Below, one piece after another: positions 53,754-63,064 of a stretch of 64,000 nucleotides of DNA (positions within the stretch are counted from its first letter, which is position 1; each line of letters opens with the position of its first letter). Under the pieces are notes generated by a model, which worked only from the letters and a program-made list of their open reading frames with translations, was not told where the DNA came from and did no database searches. This stretch comes from Phytophthora hibernalis (lineage: Eukaryota; Oomycota; Peronosporomycetes; Peronosporales; Peronosporaceae). The DNA lies in the NCBI GenBank assembly GCA_012656075.1, contig JAAKBF010000263.1:94535-158534 (forward strand), read 5' to 3'. A program made the position numbers and the translations under genes.

Positions 53754-54518
53754 ATGTACATCGAATTACCAGTATCCGATGATATCAGTCCGGCTAAGCT
53801 CAAGCGTGCTTTCAAGACTGGTAAGCTAAACCTCACTAAGGAGGAACTCAATGGGTCAGACAAGGTTATCCATCTCCATCCCGAGAGTCATGAAAAGGCC
53901 CTCAAAGCTAAGAGGGCTGGTCGCGGCGTGCGTCTTCATATCACTCGACATGAAGTTAAGAAGAGCTACAAGCGAGCACAAGGTGGGTCAATTTGGTCCA
54001 AAGTATGGGGAGGTATCAAATCAGCTTTTAAGTTCGCCAAAGACAGCGGACTACTCAGTAAGGCAGCCGATTTCGCTGTTCCAGCATTAGCAACCGCTGT
54101 TGGTGCACCTGAAGCTGCTCTACCAGCTCGCGCAGCGCTCAAGTCTCTAACCGGAGTTGGTGTATATGACAGCGATAGCGATGTTGAGCTCGACAAGGGT
54201 AGTGGAGCTACTGCTGGAGGACGTATCTCAGTTGCTGATGTTAAGAAATCCGCTAAAGCTGCATTGGGTTATGCCAAGCGCAAGGGTTTAATCTCTGACG
54301 CCATCGATCAAGGTGAAAAATACCTCCTCAGTAAGTCTGATAACCCAGATCACCATGAGATGATGATTCGATCGGTTCGTAAAGGAATTAAGAATAGGTA
54401 TGGCGTGGGTGTAGCTCCTAAGAAGAGTAAATTAGTCAAAGGCAGTGCTGAGGCTAAATTCCACATGGCGAATCTCAGAGCTAAGCGAAAGCCCGCTGGT
54501 GGCTCTTTTAGACTTTAA
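53754..54518 (+). CDS. pVI-like minor virion protein candidate
   Basis: An intact frame of 254 residues, 30 bp downstream of the protease, same strand. The N-terminal 65 residues are Lys-rich; then GGSIWSKVWGGIKSAFKFAK and GLLSKAADFAVPALATAVG form a Gly-Gly-bounded amphipathic helix, the arrangement of the pVI/pX-like membrane-active proteins of Polintons and adintoviruses, where the protease cuts after Gly-Gly or Gly-x-Gly sites. The C-terminus is basic (KKSKLVKGS, LRAKRKPAGGSFRL) and again has a GG near the end. Boxed promoter TTATATAG at 53739-53746, eight bases before the ATG. The role in membrane breach or DNA condensation is inferred. Confidence 0.65.
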   Translation: MYIELPVSDDISPAKLKRAFKTGKLNLTKEELNGSDKVIHLHPESHEKALKAKRAGRGVRLHITRHEVKKSYKRAQGGSIWSKVWGGIKSAFKFAKDSGLLSKAADFAVPALATAVGAPEAALPARAALKSLTGVGVYDSDSDVELDKGSGATAGGRISVADVKKSAKAALGYAKRKGLISDAIDQGEKYLLSKSDNPDHHEMMIRSVRKGIKNRYGVGVAPKKSKLVKGSAEAKFHMANLRAKRKPAGGSFRL

Positions 54519-54521
54519 GAG

Positions 54522-55404
54522 TTAAAAAATGCTTAACTTTTTTATCACCTTACTTCTTAGTCGGATCAGAAGCATGATCGACACGGATGTGTCTCTGAAA
54601 TGCACTCGCTGATCATTTTGGTTGTAGATGGTGATCGTAATCGATGATCGAGCTCCATTGAAGCAATTCATCCACGCATACTGACTTGGTTTATAGGAGA
54701 TCAATTGTCCAATGCCTGCATCACCTCGATCGAAAGCGCTCAGGATATCACCAGTCGTTCTTAACGAGATCGCATCGCACAATGTAGCTTGATGTTGGAT
54801 GAACCATTGGAATAGTATTCGAGATCAAAGAATACGCAGTCGTTTGCGAAGCCGCCGGATACGTAGCCGTAGTGAAGCCCAAGACCTTACCAAAGGCGGC
54901 ATTGTCGATGATCAAACGAGGAACGCGAGTCGTTGTTGGGAGTCCAGATCCTCCAGCAGAGTACAAACCGGTTGTAGGGCGTACGAATCCAGTTGGTAGT
55001 GAAATTGGCGTTGCTGAGCAATCGAGCTGACACGAGTAATACACGGAATTCTCACTGATTTGAATGTAGAAGACGTTATTACCGCTCGCATCAATAAGGT
55101 AAGCACCAACCGAGACCAAAGCTGTCTGAATATACCGATTGATATCAGCATAGCTGAAGTATCCATCGGGTAGATTGACTGAAACTGTAGATGTCGTTGC
55201 CGCGGTAGGGACTTCTACCTTGAATGAGTTGTTGAAGAATGCTAACGAATCAATGTTGAACTCAGAGTTGTATAGGCTGATCGACTGAATTGCGCAAACG
55301 CTATCACTGAAATTAGCAGCTGATCCAGGGAACGAGTATTTCCATTGGGAGTTGAGGCCATCTTGGACCAAGTTAGTGCTATCGATTTTGACAAAGCTCG
55401 CCAT
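54522..55404 (-). CDS. Penton-like minor capsid protein candidate (single jelly-roll)
   Basis: Start at 55404 (MASFVKIDSTNLVQDG). The beta-rich body (SVCAIQSISLYNSEFNID, FKVEVPTAATTSTVSVNLPD, GYFSYADINRYIQTALVS) and the C-terminal part with SSYIVRCDLVKN, GQLISYKPSQYAWM and SSITITIYNQNDQRV-HFRD match the pattern of Polinton and polinton-like-virus penton proteins: a Y-FSYADIN helix and a final YEP/YKP-x-x-x-AW-x plus L-x-IRL segment. A frame change near 54765 separates the last 80 residues; it needs two added bases or one removed. The start overlaps the 3' end of the ATPase gene on the same strand. Confidence 0.7.
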
Positions 55405-56110
55405 ATTAGTTGTATAACTATGGGATTATAGTTCCCGCGGATCAAAATTTTATTAAAATTCCATCGCATCTGACCCTTGACTCCATCGATGACCAATGCC
55501 TGACCGATATGCGATGTGCATTTATTGTATGCTCTGAATATCATCTCCTGACTCACCCCAGGTAGATTAAAATCTTTGAGAATGACCTGTAGATCACGCT
55601 TTGAGTTAGCTTTGAGGATCACACAGTATTCACTGTTCAAGCGAATCATTTTAGGTAGAGCAAAAAGCTGTGCGCGAGCAGGATCGAACTCAGTTTGTAG
55701 TGTCTGCATCGGATGTAGAAGGTTGAGACCAACTTCTCGAGGACATGTTTGTCAGTGGTGATATCGTCGAAAAGCACCAGTTCCGGCTTACCACTATTTA
55801 GCGGCGTTCGCCTGATCTGATCTACTGTAGGAGCTGTGTCAGGATCGTAGAAGGAGATGAAGCCTTCGAGCTTGTCGCGTAGGTAATCATACAAGGGCTG
55901 GTTCGGGTTGCGACAGATGACGTGGAGATAGGCATAGACGTTGGGAGAGCTCTTGACGATATGGAAGGCCATGTTAGTCTTGCCAGATCCACTCGGGGCA
56001 AGCATAATCATTCTATACAACGCGGGAATGCCTAAATCCTTAACCATAAGCGATTTTCCTGGCCTATATTGCTTAGGAATCGCTCCACCATAGTCGGGGA
56101 TTAAACTCAT
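55242..56110 (-). CDS. Genome-packaging ATPase (FtsK/HerA-like)
   Basis: Start at 56110 (MSLIPDYGG; a Met two codons earlier is possible). Walker A is MLAPSGSGKTNMAFHIV at about residues 35-50; Walker B is ELVLFDDITTDKH near residue 115; a following SILLAHSFF-type segment carries the sensor region. One T is missing in the run 55662-55666 (plus-strand A run), after which the frame continues ALPKMIRLNSEYCVILKA and DFNLPGVSQEMIFRAYNK. The C-terminus beyond NFNKILIRGNYNPI overlaps the penton start and may end earlier than the stop at 55242. In double jelly-roll viruses this motor pumps DNA into the capsid. It is divergent from the fibre gene, with one shared palindromic TATA box between them. Confidence 0.85.
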
Positions 56111-56134
56111 GATCACTACTACTTTGGTTCGATA

Positions 56135-56142
56135 CTATATAG
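56135..56142. promoter_or_regulatory. Palindromic CTATATAG box between divergent ATPase and fibre genes
   Basis: The box is its own reverse complement and lies 12 bp before the fibre ATG at 56154 and 25 bp before the ATPase ATG at 56110, so it can serve both directions. It resembles boxes before several other genes of the element. It argues for 56154 and against the upstream ATG at 56109 as the fibre start. Confidence 0.55.
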
Positions 56143-56153
56143 CTAACGGGAAA

Positions 56154-58281
56154 ATGAGTGGCTTCTCATATCCACAACCTACATTCGTGTCAGATATCTA
56201 CAATCCAAGTTTCTACCTAACGGTCGACGCTAATGGGTATCTGACCTATGATTATGCTAAAACTATCTTCCTCGACAGGAACGACTATCGACTGGCTTAT
56301 CTAAGCGGGGTTTCAGTTGGTATCGGTACTCCAGGAACCGCGCTGGTACTTAATTCATCCTCATCTATTACAGGCGGTCTGGTTGATCTCACAGCCTCTG
56401 GAACGTTTAAAGGAGCAACGATCAATGCCACGACCGGGTTTCAGTTGAATGGTGTTGCTCTGGACTTTACCAACCTGTCATATCTAAGCGGTATCACGGC
56501 TGGTACTGCGGCCGGATATAAAGCACTGATCATGAGCTCTACGCGTACGATCTCGAATATTGCTACGATTACCATGGATACGGCTGGTACAGGCCTCTAC
56601 ACCCCGAATATGCAATTCTGGTTCAACTCAACATGGACGAACTTCGATCACAGCATGTATCTGAATATTGTACAGGGTGGATGCGTAGCTCAAAAAGCAC
56701 TCGTAGTAGATAATAATAAAGATATCAGTGGTATCAGGAATTTTGGCTGTACGGGGACATCTACGCTGAGCGGAGCCGTGAGTTGCGGTAGTATCACCAC
56801 TTCAAGCACGAATACAGTCAATACTTACGGCATTACACTCGGTTTAGGTGGTATGTCATCGACAGGATCCATATCCGTGTCAGGAACCAGTACTATCTCA
56901 GCGTATGGTATCACCGCTGGTACCGGAGGTCTCACTGGAACGATCAAACCGCTTCGCAAACCAATATCACATCGATTGGTACTCTCGGTAGTCTGACCAT
57001 CACAAACGGTCTCTCAGTGGGATCCATTACTGTGTCGGGATCGGGCACTATCTCTGCGTATGGTATCACTGCCGGTACTGGTGGATTGACTGGAACGATC
57101 CAAACCGCTTCGCAGACCAATATCACATCGGTAGGAACTTTAGGATCTCTCGCGGTGTCCGGTAGTGTTTCATGTACTAAGATTGACAATGCTCAATCGA
57201 TTATTACTAATGGAGGAGCTAACTATCTATCAACTACAAGTCGCGTAGATCCATATAATCTCGTTCTCGTTAGTCCAGCTGATATCGTAGGAACTGGTAG
57301 CGGCATTGCCTTCTTCAATGATGGATCAGGTTCTGTTGGCTTCACAGCGTCGTCATACACACCTTCGTGTAGTATCATTGCTGAGCGCATCACAGGTTCA
57401 TATGCCGCCAGTGATTTGGTATTTTCGGTGAGATCGGCAGATGCAGCGACAAGTAGTTTGAGAGAGTGTATCCGCTGCAGTCAATCGGGAATCGTTAGCG
57501 TTGGGGGCATCGCTGGTGCTCAGAATCTAAATCTTCTCAAGAATGCCTCGTGCGGCTTTCGCATAGGACACTCGGAATCATCTAAGAACTGTATGACTCT
57601 TCAATACACATATGCTGGCGCTGCCTCTGACAACAATACTCTATCCGTGGATGTGTATGGTTCCAACAACGCTCTCGTCATCAAATCCAACAATCAGGTC
57701 GGTATTAATGCCACCGCGGCAAACATTTCAGCTGAATTATATGTGAATGGCTGGATGAGAGGTACTCAGCTGATCTATATCACGGCAAATAGTAGCTCTA
57801 ACGCATCGTACGTTGGCAATTGGAGCTCAAGCAATTATTGGGGCATCGGTAGTGATTCTACGGTTGGTAGTATTCGATTTGGTGTTTGTAGTATTTTGGG
57901 TGTGTGGAGTGCTTACGTACCTGTCAGAGGTGGTGCTTACACAAATGCATCGGATCGAAGACTGAAGAAAGATATTATAGATATCCCTATGGTCTGGAAG
58001 CTGTTATGAAAATGAAGCCACGTCGTTTCAAGATGATTCAGGAGCAAACAGATCATGTCGGTTTCATCGCTCAAGAGATGGCTGAGATTGTCCCTGAAGC
58101 TGTGGCTGGCGAAGAATGCCCCAACGATACTCTGAACGAACAGAGTTTTCCTGTGGATCCAATGGGTATCGATCTGGCATCGCTTACTGCAGTGCTATGC
58201 AAAGCCATACAGGAGCAGCAGGAAGTATTGCTATCTCAGCAATCACGTATTGAGGAACTGGAGAAAAGATCCCGAGTCTAA
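56154..58281 (+). CDS. Fibre-like protein with C-terminal S74 chaperone domain
   Basis: About 709 residues after two one-base losses are counted (a C near 56944, and CCC at 57985-57987). The body has low-complexity beta-prone repeats, including duplicated segments: TISAYGITAGTGGLTGTI occurs twice (about 56894 and 57047), with SSTGSISVSG/VGSITVSG before it. The second copy reads on into QTASQTNITS, while the first copy lacks one C, giving direct internal evidence for a deletion. The C-terminus carries SDRRLKKDIIDIP (about residue 600), KMKPRRFKMIQ, HVGFIAQEMAEIVPEAV and a final coiled coil, as in S74 intramolecular chaperone domains that trimerise and then self-cleave in phage tail spikes and eukaryotic virus fibres. 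Probably a host-attachment or surface fibre. Confidence 0.8.
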
Positions 58282-58348
58282 TATAGAACCATAGAGCAGA
58301 GCTTAGAGAACTTGTTCTCAGATCTGTGATCCTTCGAACTTCGTTCTA

Positions 58349-58588
58349 ATGGGCTGCCTATCATCCAAAGAAATTGTTTCAAACGTGAGAACGCCACCAC
58401 ATCAAATAGTTGGTTCTACAACCCTCCAAGCCGATCAGATCGTAGTTCTTGGCGATAGTGTGTTCTTACCCACTGAAGGCCCCGCGACTGGTGAGAGCGC
58501 GATCATTGAGATTGAAGTTGATAACAAAAAAATGCATTTATACAAGGGCTACAAAGGTAGATTGGTGAGGGAAGGCATTAGCTTCTAA
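58349..58588 (+). CDS. Small protein with N-myristoylation signal (1)
   Basis: 79 residues, intact. The N-terminus MGCLSSKEIV fits the myristoylation consensus (Gly2, Ser6, Lys7), and Cys3 could be palmitoylated. The rest is a compact beta-prone domain (TTLQADQIVVLGDSVFLP, IIEIEVDNKKMHLYKGYKG). A TAATATAGAACC box lies at 58279-58290, 59 bp upstream, right after the fibre stop. Predicted to be anchored to the inner face of a host or virion membrane. The family is not recognised. Confidence 0.6.
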   Translation: MGCLSSKEIVSNVRTPPHQIVGSTTLQADQIVVLGDSVFLPTEGPATGESAIIEIEVDNKKMHLYKGYKGRLVREGISF

Positions 58589-58613
58589 GCTAACGCTTAA
58601 ATAGCAAAAGTCT

Positions 58614-58843
58614 TTACTGTCTTCTTTTTTTACCATACAGCCAGACCTGACCGCCGCTGGCAGACTCAGTCTGAGTGGATGCGTCCGAAGTCGTTGGAAG
58701 CTTGGTATCAACCCATGCCTTAGCTTGCGTTGTCTGAGGTCGTTCCCGGATGATAAGGTTCTTCATAATCGATTTAAGTTCAGTGATATTCAGATCGGCT
58801 TCGTCTCCGTACGATCCGCCTGACTGAGCGATAATTCTGGGGT
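58614..58843 (-). CDS. Small hypothetical protein, start uncertain
   Basis: An open frame on the minus strand carries RIIAQSGGSYGDEADLNITE, LKSIMKNLIIRERPQTTQ and a Ser/Thr-rich tail with a final GKKRRQ and stop at 58614. The first ATG (58766) leaves 50 residues, but the coding character extends upstream to about 58843, where TATAAATATA lies at the previous gene's stop. A start codon lost to an indel is likely. Function unknown. Confidence 0.4.
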
Positions 58844-58858
58844 TGAGGAAAAATATAT

Positions 58859-61100
58859 TTATAGTAGGCGAGTGATAACTTGTTTGAATTCATCGTCAGA
58901 AATTAGGCGATTCGAGTACATATCCACCGTGATCACCTTCAGCTGCTTGAGGATACTGGGATTGTCATTGCCCAACTCGATCTCACCCTTGAGCTTGAAA
59001 TATTCGGCCTTGAGCGCCTCCAGTGGATCGGCCAACTTCTCGGAGAAACTGTGCTGGAGATGAGTAGCGGCAAGAATCTCCTTGAAGATTTTTGTCATCG
59101 GTTGATAACTGATCATACGATGATTGGTTAATATTCTTCGAATACACCAGATCCTTGAGCATCTTCTGAAGCTCTTGACTCACCTCACGCTTAGGACCAA
59201 TCTTGCGGCGGTTAGGCTGAACGATAACGAGCATTCCTGCATCGAGATCAGGGATTCGAATGTACTTGCTTCCCAACGGTTTGTAGGTATAGGCGGAGGG
59301 CGTTGCCATGCCTTGAATGTCGTTGAGATTGTACGTCCGACCTTTGCGAACAACACCATCTAACTTTGGCTGACCTCCAAGGTGAGCTCTGCCCGCCCCG
59401 CGTAGGCCTCGACCGACTACGTTATCTACCGTCGATGATACAGTGAGAGGGGCTCTCGGAACTCGGTCCGAGGGTCTTTGACCTCGAACTTCGTTCGCCT
59501 CCCCACCTCGCGTTTAGATGCGATGTTGTCAAATTCATCAAGATCCATGTCTGGGTAGCCCTTTTTGAACAGTGTGTATTTCTTGAGCTTGCTGTTATAA
59601 TTAGCCTCGGTAGCTCTCATCGCAGCGGTTGCAGCTTTGAGATTAGACTTTGCAGCCTTGCTATGTCTGGATTTAGTAGCTTGCTTTGCCTCATCATACC
59701 TTTTCATAGCTTCTCCATAATCCTGGAACGCAGCCTCGGCTTCGTCGTGTAACAATTTTAGTGATACATATGGATCAATGCTCGTCTCCTTCACTCGAGA
59801 TGTTGCCTCAGTGGATTTAGTATTCCTTTAAGAACTCCATCAAGTATTCCGAGATTCTGAGTTAGGCTATCTTGAGCAGCTTTCTCATCAGGACTCTTTC
59901 GATCGATACCCGTTAGATGTTTGTCAAATATTTGAAAGCCATCTATCAGTGCTGTGAATGTATCCATCCAACGAATATTCTCCATGAGATCGCGTAAATC
60001 ATTAGCCGAGGTAGCCTTTTATCATCAGAATATCTGACATTGAATAGACGCTTCTGAGTTGGATTACTGAAATAGAGACCGTTCTGAACCTTCACACCAT
60101 CTGTAGTATCAATAACTGGATTTGGTTCAAATGCGAGCTTTACCTTTGTTTGCGAAGCTCTTTAAAGAATTCACTGAGAATGAGTTTGGCATCGTTATCA
60201 GCATTAGTTAGATTCTTATCCATATCGACATCAATACCGCTTTTAATTCCATGCCGTGCCTCAGCCTCGTCTGAACTCGGTGTGTATGGATTTGGCGTTA
60301 ATTCCTACAGTGTCATCGTCAGGTGATGTCGATGAATCAACAGCAAAGCTGTCCTCATGCCGTTGTTTGCTACGATTTGAGTCATCATTCTTCAGTGGGT
60401 CAGATAATCGACGCTTTTTACCGATCAGACTCTCCCATACTTTCAGCGGTTCCGTAGTCTGATATCCAGGGAATACATTGGATTTTGCCTTTTTCAAATC
60501 ACTGACATACTGAAGAAATCGTGGGTTTGTCTCCATTATAATCCTAATTGAGTCATATGTCGCACCCCAGTCAATTGCATCAACCTTAGCCCATTTCTCG
60601 CTCTTTGTCGTATAAATTGTGGTACCATTTTTAATGATGAATTTAGTCATAAATCGTCCGTTTTTATCCACGGGGTGTAGTTGGAGTTTATTAAACACTG
60701 GATAGATCTTGTAAATCTTAACCAATGCTTCTTTAGTTTGCTGGTCCTCGTCAGACTCATAGTCATTTGCATCAGGTTTTACTGGAACTTCCACTGGTGT
60801 CTCAGCTGGTGTCTCAGCTTTTACCTCAAGTGAGGGCTCAGGGATTTTTTGGGAGCTTGTATCACTCAGACTTTTTGCGGCCTCAACAGTCGCCGATGAG
60901 GTATCTGTTGAGGTATCTGTCGAAGCATCCGACGTAGTCTTCTTAGATAGTGATAGCGTCTTATCAGCATCTGACGCCCATTGAGTGTCTGCATACATCG
61001 AACGCTTGGCGAATGCTTGTCGAACCCGTCGCTGGGAACGTTCTAACAAATCCAATCGCTTTTGCTCTCGTTGAGCAATGCTTGTGAAGTTCGGAAACAT
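58859..61100 (-). CDS. Long hypothetical Polinton protein in several frame segments
   Basis: Seven consecutive open segments on the minus strand overlap or abut: 60261-61100, then pieces in 60000-60262 (EARHGIKSGIDVDMDKN; VKLAFEPNPVIDTTDG), 59791-59985 and upstream, 59426-59794, 58983-59309 and 58859-59116. At each joint the next frame already carries sensible coding sequence, which suggests one gene of about 750 codons broken by single-base errors; two joints need a two-base loss or a one-base gain. The segments show a Ser/Thr/Glu-rich linker, a globular part (LVKIYKIYPVFNKLQLHP, FIIKNGTTIYTTKSEKWAKV), coiled coil (DYGEAMKRYDEAKQATKS) and a Gly/Arg patch. The first Met preferred is 61100, just after TAATATATA; the upstream frame extension to 61124 has no ATG. 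Alternatively it is several small genes. Function unknown; a structural or tegument-like role is possible. Confidence 0.45.
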
Positions 61101-61124
61101 GGTTCTATCGTATATATTAATCAA

Positions 61125-61654
61125 TTATTTTTGCTGTGGTTTTGAAAATTGATATCGTTTCTTCGCGATTCTTGGGACTGGCCCCTCCTCCCACTCGCCC
61201 ATCGTATATTTATGAACGATGTCGTTTCGACGCTTTAGCATAGCATAGTACGCGGGAAGAACCTCATCGATTGGTAGATCAAACAATTCCTCGACCTGAT
61301 TTTTATACTTGGGATCGGTGATTACATGCTTGTAGGCTCTGTCTTTACCTCCATTGATTCGAGCGAGGTGAAGCTTGATGTAGTCGCATCGCTGAATGTC
61401 AATGATCATATCGTTGAAGCGCGAAGTTTTCTCGACATAGAACCTAACTCTCTCGTGCATTTTTGCGAGCACTCGCTTGTACATAGCGATTTTATAGTCC
61501 TTGTCGTGTTGCTTACAATATCCACTCTTGAGAGCGGTTCGAGAGCATTTCTCATTCGATTTCGTAGTCGCGTTCCAATTGGGAGACGGTATCCGAGGGT
61601 GTCTATAGGACCCTGAGGGATCTTCGATCCTCTCCTTTCAACGTCGTTTGTCAT
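61125..61654 (-). CDS. Hypothetical Polinton protein, ~176 residues
   Basis: Start at 61654 (MTNDVERRGSKIPQG), chosen because a TATATATATA box lies 12-25 bp upstream. The frame changes at the run 61490-61493 (minus-strand AAAA, one base short), after which it continues MYKRVLAKMHERVRFYVEK to a stop at 61125. Helical and basic, with RNDIVHKYTMGEWEEGP near the C-terminus. The family was not recognised. It is divergent from the small myristoylated protein at 61688. Confidence 0.5.
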
Positions 61655-61665
61655 GATTTTGATAA

Positions 61666-61687
61666 AGTTTTGGGTATATATATATAG
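61666..61687. promoter_or_regulatory. Bidirectional TATATATATATAG box
   Basis: An alternating TA tract at 61674-61686 sits between the divergent starts at 61654 (minus) and 61688 (plus), with only 33 bp between the two ATGs. It is the clearest case of the TATATAG-type motif and leaves almost no room for a 5' leader on the plus side. Confidence 0.5.
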
Positions 61688-61897
61688 ATGGGGATATTTA
61701 ACTCGAAGTTGAATATCGAATATATCGATACTGATCCATTCGACGCGGAGGGGGTATATGACAATCGATTCCTTGAGAAAGAAGTAAAAGAGAAGCCTAC
61801 GCTTGAACCAAAGCGTCGTGTGCATTTTGATCTACGGACGCCCTCAACTCCGCGAATCGTTAAATGTCCGGAGGATCTGAAGTCTATCACCCTCTAA
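61688..61897 (+). CDS. Small protein with N-myristoylation signal (2)
   Basis: 69 residues, intact. MGIFNSKLNI fits the myristoylation consensus (Gly2, Ser6, Lys7). The rest is acidic with a Pro/Lys segment (KEVKEKPTLEPKRRVHFDLR). Its TAA at 61895-61897 overlaps the stop of the convergent integrase gene. Together with 58349-58588 it makes two lipid-anchor candidates in the element. Function unknown; small size and signal suggest a membrane-linked role. Confidence 0.6.
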   Translation: MGIFNSKLNIEYIDTDPFDAEGVYDNRFLEKEVKEKPTLEPKRRVHFDLRTPSTPRIVKCPEDLKSITL

Positions 61898-62987
61898 GAC
61901 TCTTGTCGCGGTGTTGAAACCCCGTTCCAATACTCCTTCTCGAGTGTCGATCTTCGATTCTTATTGATTAAGCGGAGATTATCCTGGGGCTCCCAGGAGT
62001 CGGGTTCATTACCAACCCACTTCACTAAATATTTGTATTTACCAGATCGCATTTTTGTGGTCTAATATCTTTTCGGCTTCTAAGATATCACCCTTGTTAA
62101 TTGTGGCGTCAGTTGTCTTCGATTGCACTATTTTCAAATCGTTTGGTGATTTGTAGAGTGGATGACCATTCTTTGACCTAATTTCAACTCGTTACCCGTC
62201 CATTCCTACAATTGTATAGACATCTCTACTCCATCTGGCAGCTTCCTTGTCAAATGTTCGCTTCTTAAGGCGGTAAAGGACGTTTGTACTAACTTCAAGC
62301 TCGTTTTCAATTTTTTCTGCTTCCTCTTGGTTATGTGTTATCTCAGCTTCTATAACTTTACCTTTTGCATCGTTAGGACTCATACCAATCGACCGATGAA
62401 TGGTGCTATTGTAGTTTGTAATAATATCATTTACCAGTTTTTGTGTGATTCGCTTCGGATCGATTTTGGTTAATCGCTGCTTTACGGTTCTGTTGAATCT
62501 TTCGATTTTACCCATAGTACCATGATCACCAGGTTCGTTATTAAAATGTTCGATCTTTTTGGATTTGAAGAATTCTTGTGCTTGGGTGTTCATGAATTCG
62601 CTTCCGTTGTCGCTGGTGAGTATATCGACCTTATTACTACGAACAAATGTTTTAAGAGATGTGAGTACAGTTGGCGCAGTCTTATTCGTCAATAGCTTAG
62701 CATACCCAAGGCGAGAATTGATATTGATAGCCGTCAAAATTGGTCGTTTTTCCCAGAACGCAAGATCCATTTGCCATGAATTGGGGTTATGAGAAGCAAT
62801 TTTGAATCCATCGTATTTCCGTTTTTGCTCTTGAAACCGTTGTATACCTGTCTGGGTCGCATACCATTCCTTCACAGCTTTGAATGTGATTTTGGGGTCT
62901 AACTCCTTGCCTTCTGATACAAAGCCTGAGCACCGACATATCCCGTTTTAGGGTCATAATATAACTTTGCCAGTTGCTGATCCATCG
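61894..62987 (-). CDS. Retroviral-type integrase with C-terminal chromodomain
   Basis: Start at 62987 (MDQQLAKLYYDPKTG), 17 bases after a TATATAGAGC box. The rve catalytic core shows WQMDLAFWEKRP (first Asp), DILTSDNGSEFM (second Asp) and HGTMGKIERFNRTVKQRL (catalytic Glu in the E-R-x-N helix). The C-terminus beyond an in-frame TAA at 62192-62194 continues VEIRSKNGHPLYKS, EAEKILDH and, after a further frame change in the T run 62052-62056, GKYKYLVKWVGNEPDSWEPQ, a chromodomain with its aromatic and W-E-P residues, ending at 61894. Other frame changes are near 62945 and 62909. Counting them gives 365 codons; the TAA fits a CAA-to-TAA change. Without the chromodomain the protein would end at 62192. 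It would insert the element into chromatin, possibly at methylated histone marks. Confidence 0.85.
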
Positions 62988-63064
62988 TACCTACTAGCTC
63001 TGCTCTATATATTTATGAGACAAAAATATCTCTCTAATTAGTTGCTTAGATTAGCCAACTTCGT

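Noticed and set aside
56109..58281. Programmed ribosomal frameshifting in the fibre gene
   Set aside because: The breaks are at unrelated sites without a slippery heptamer and pseudoknot, and the internal duplicate shows a missing base; indel error is simpler.
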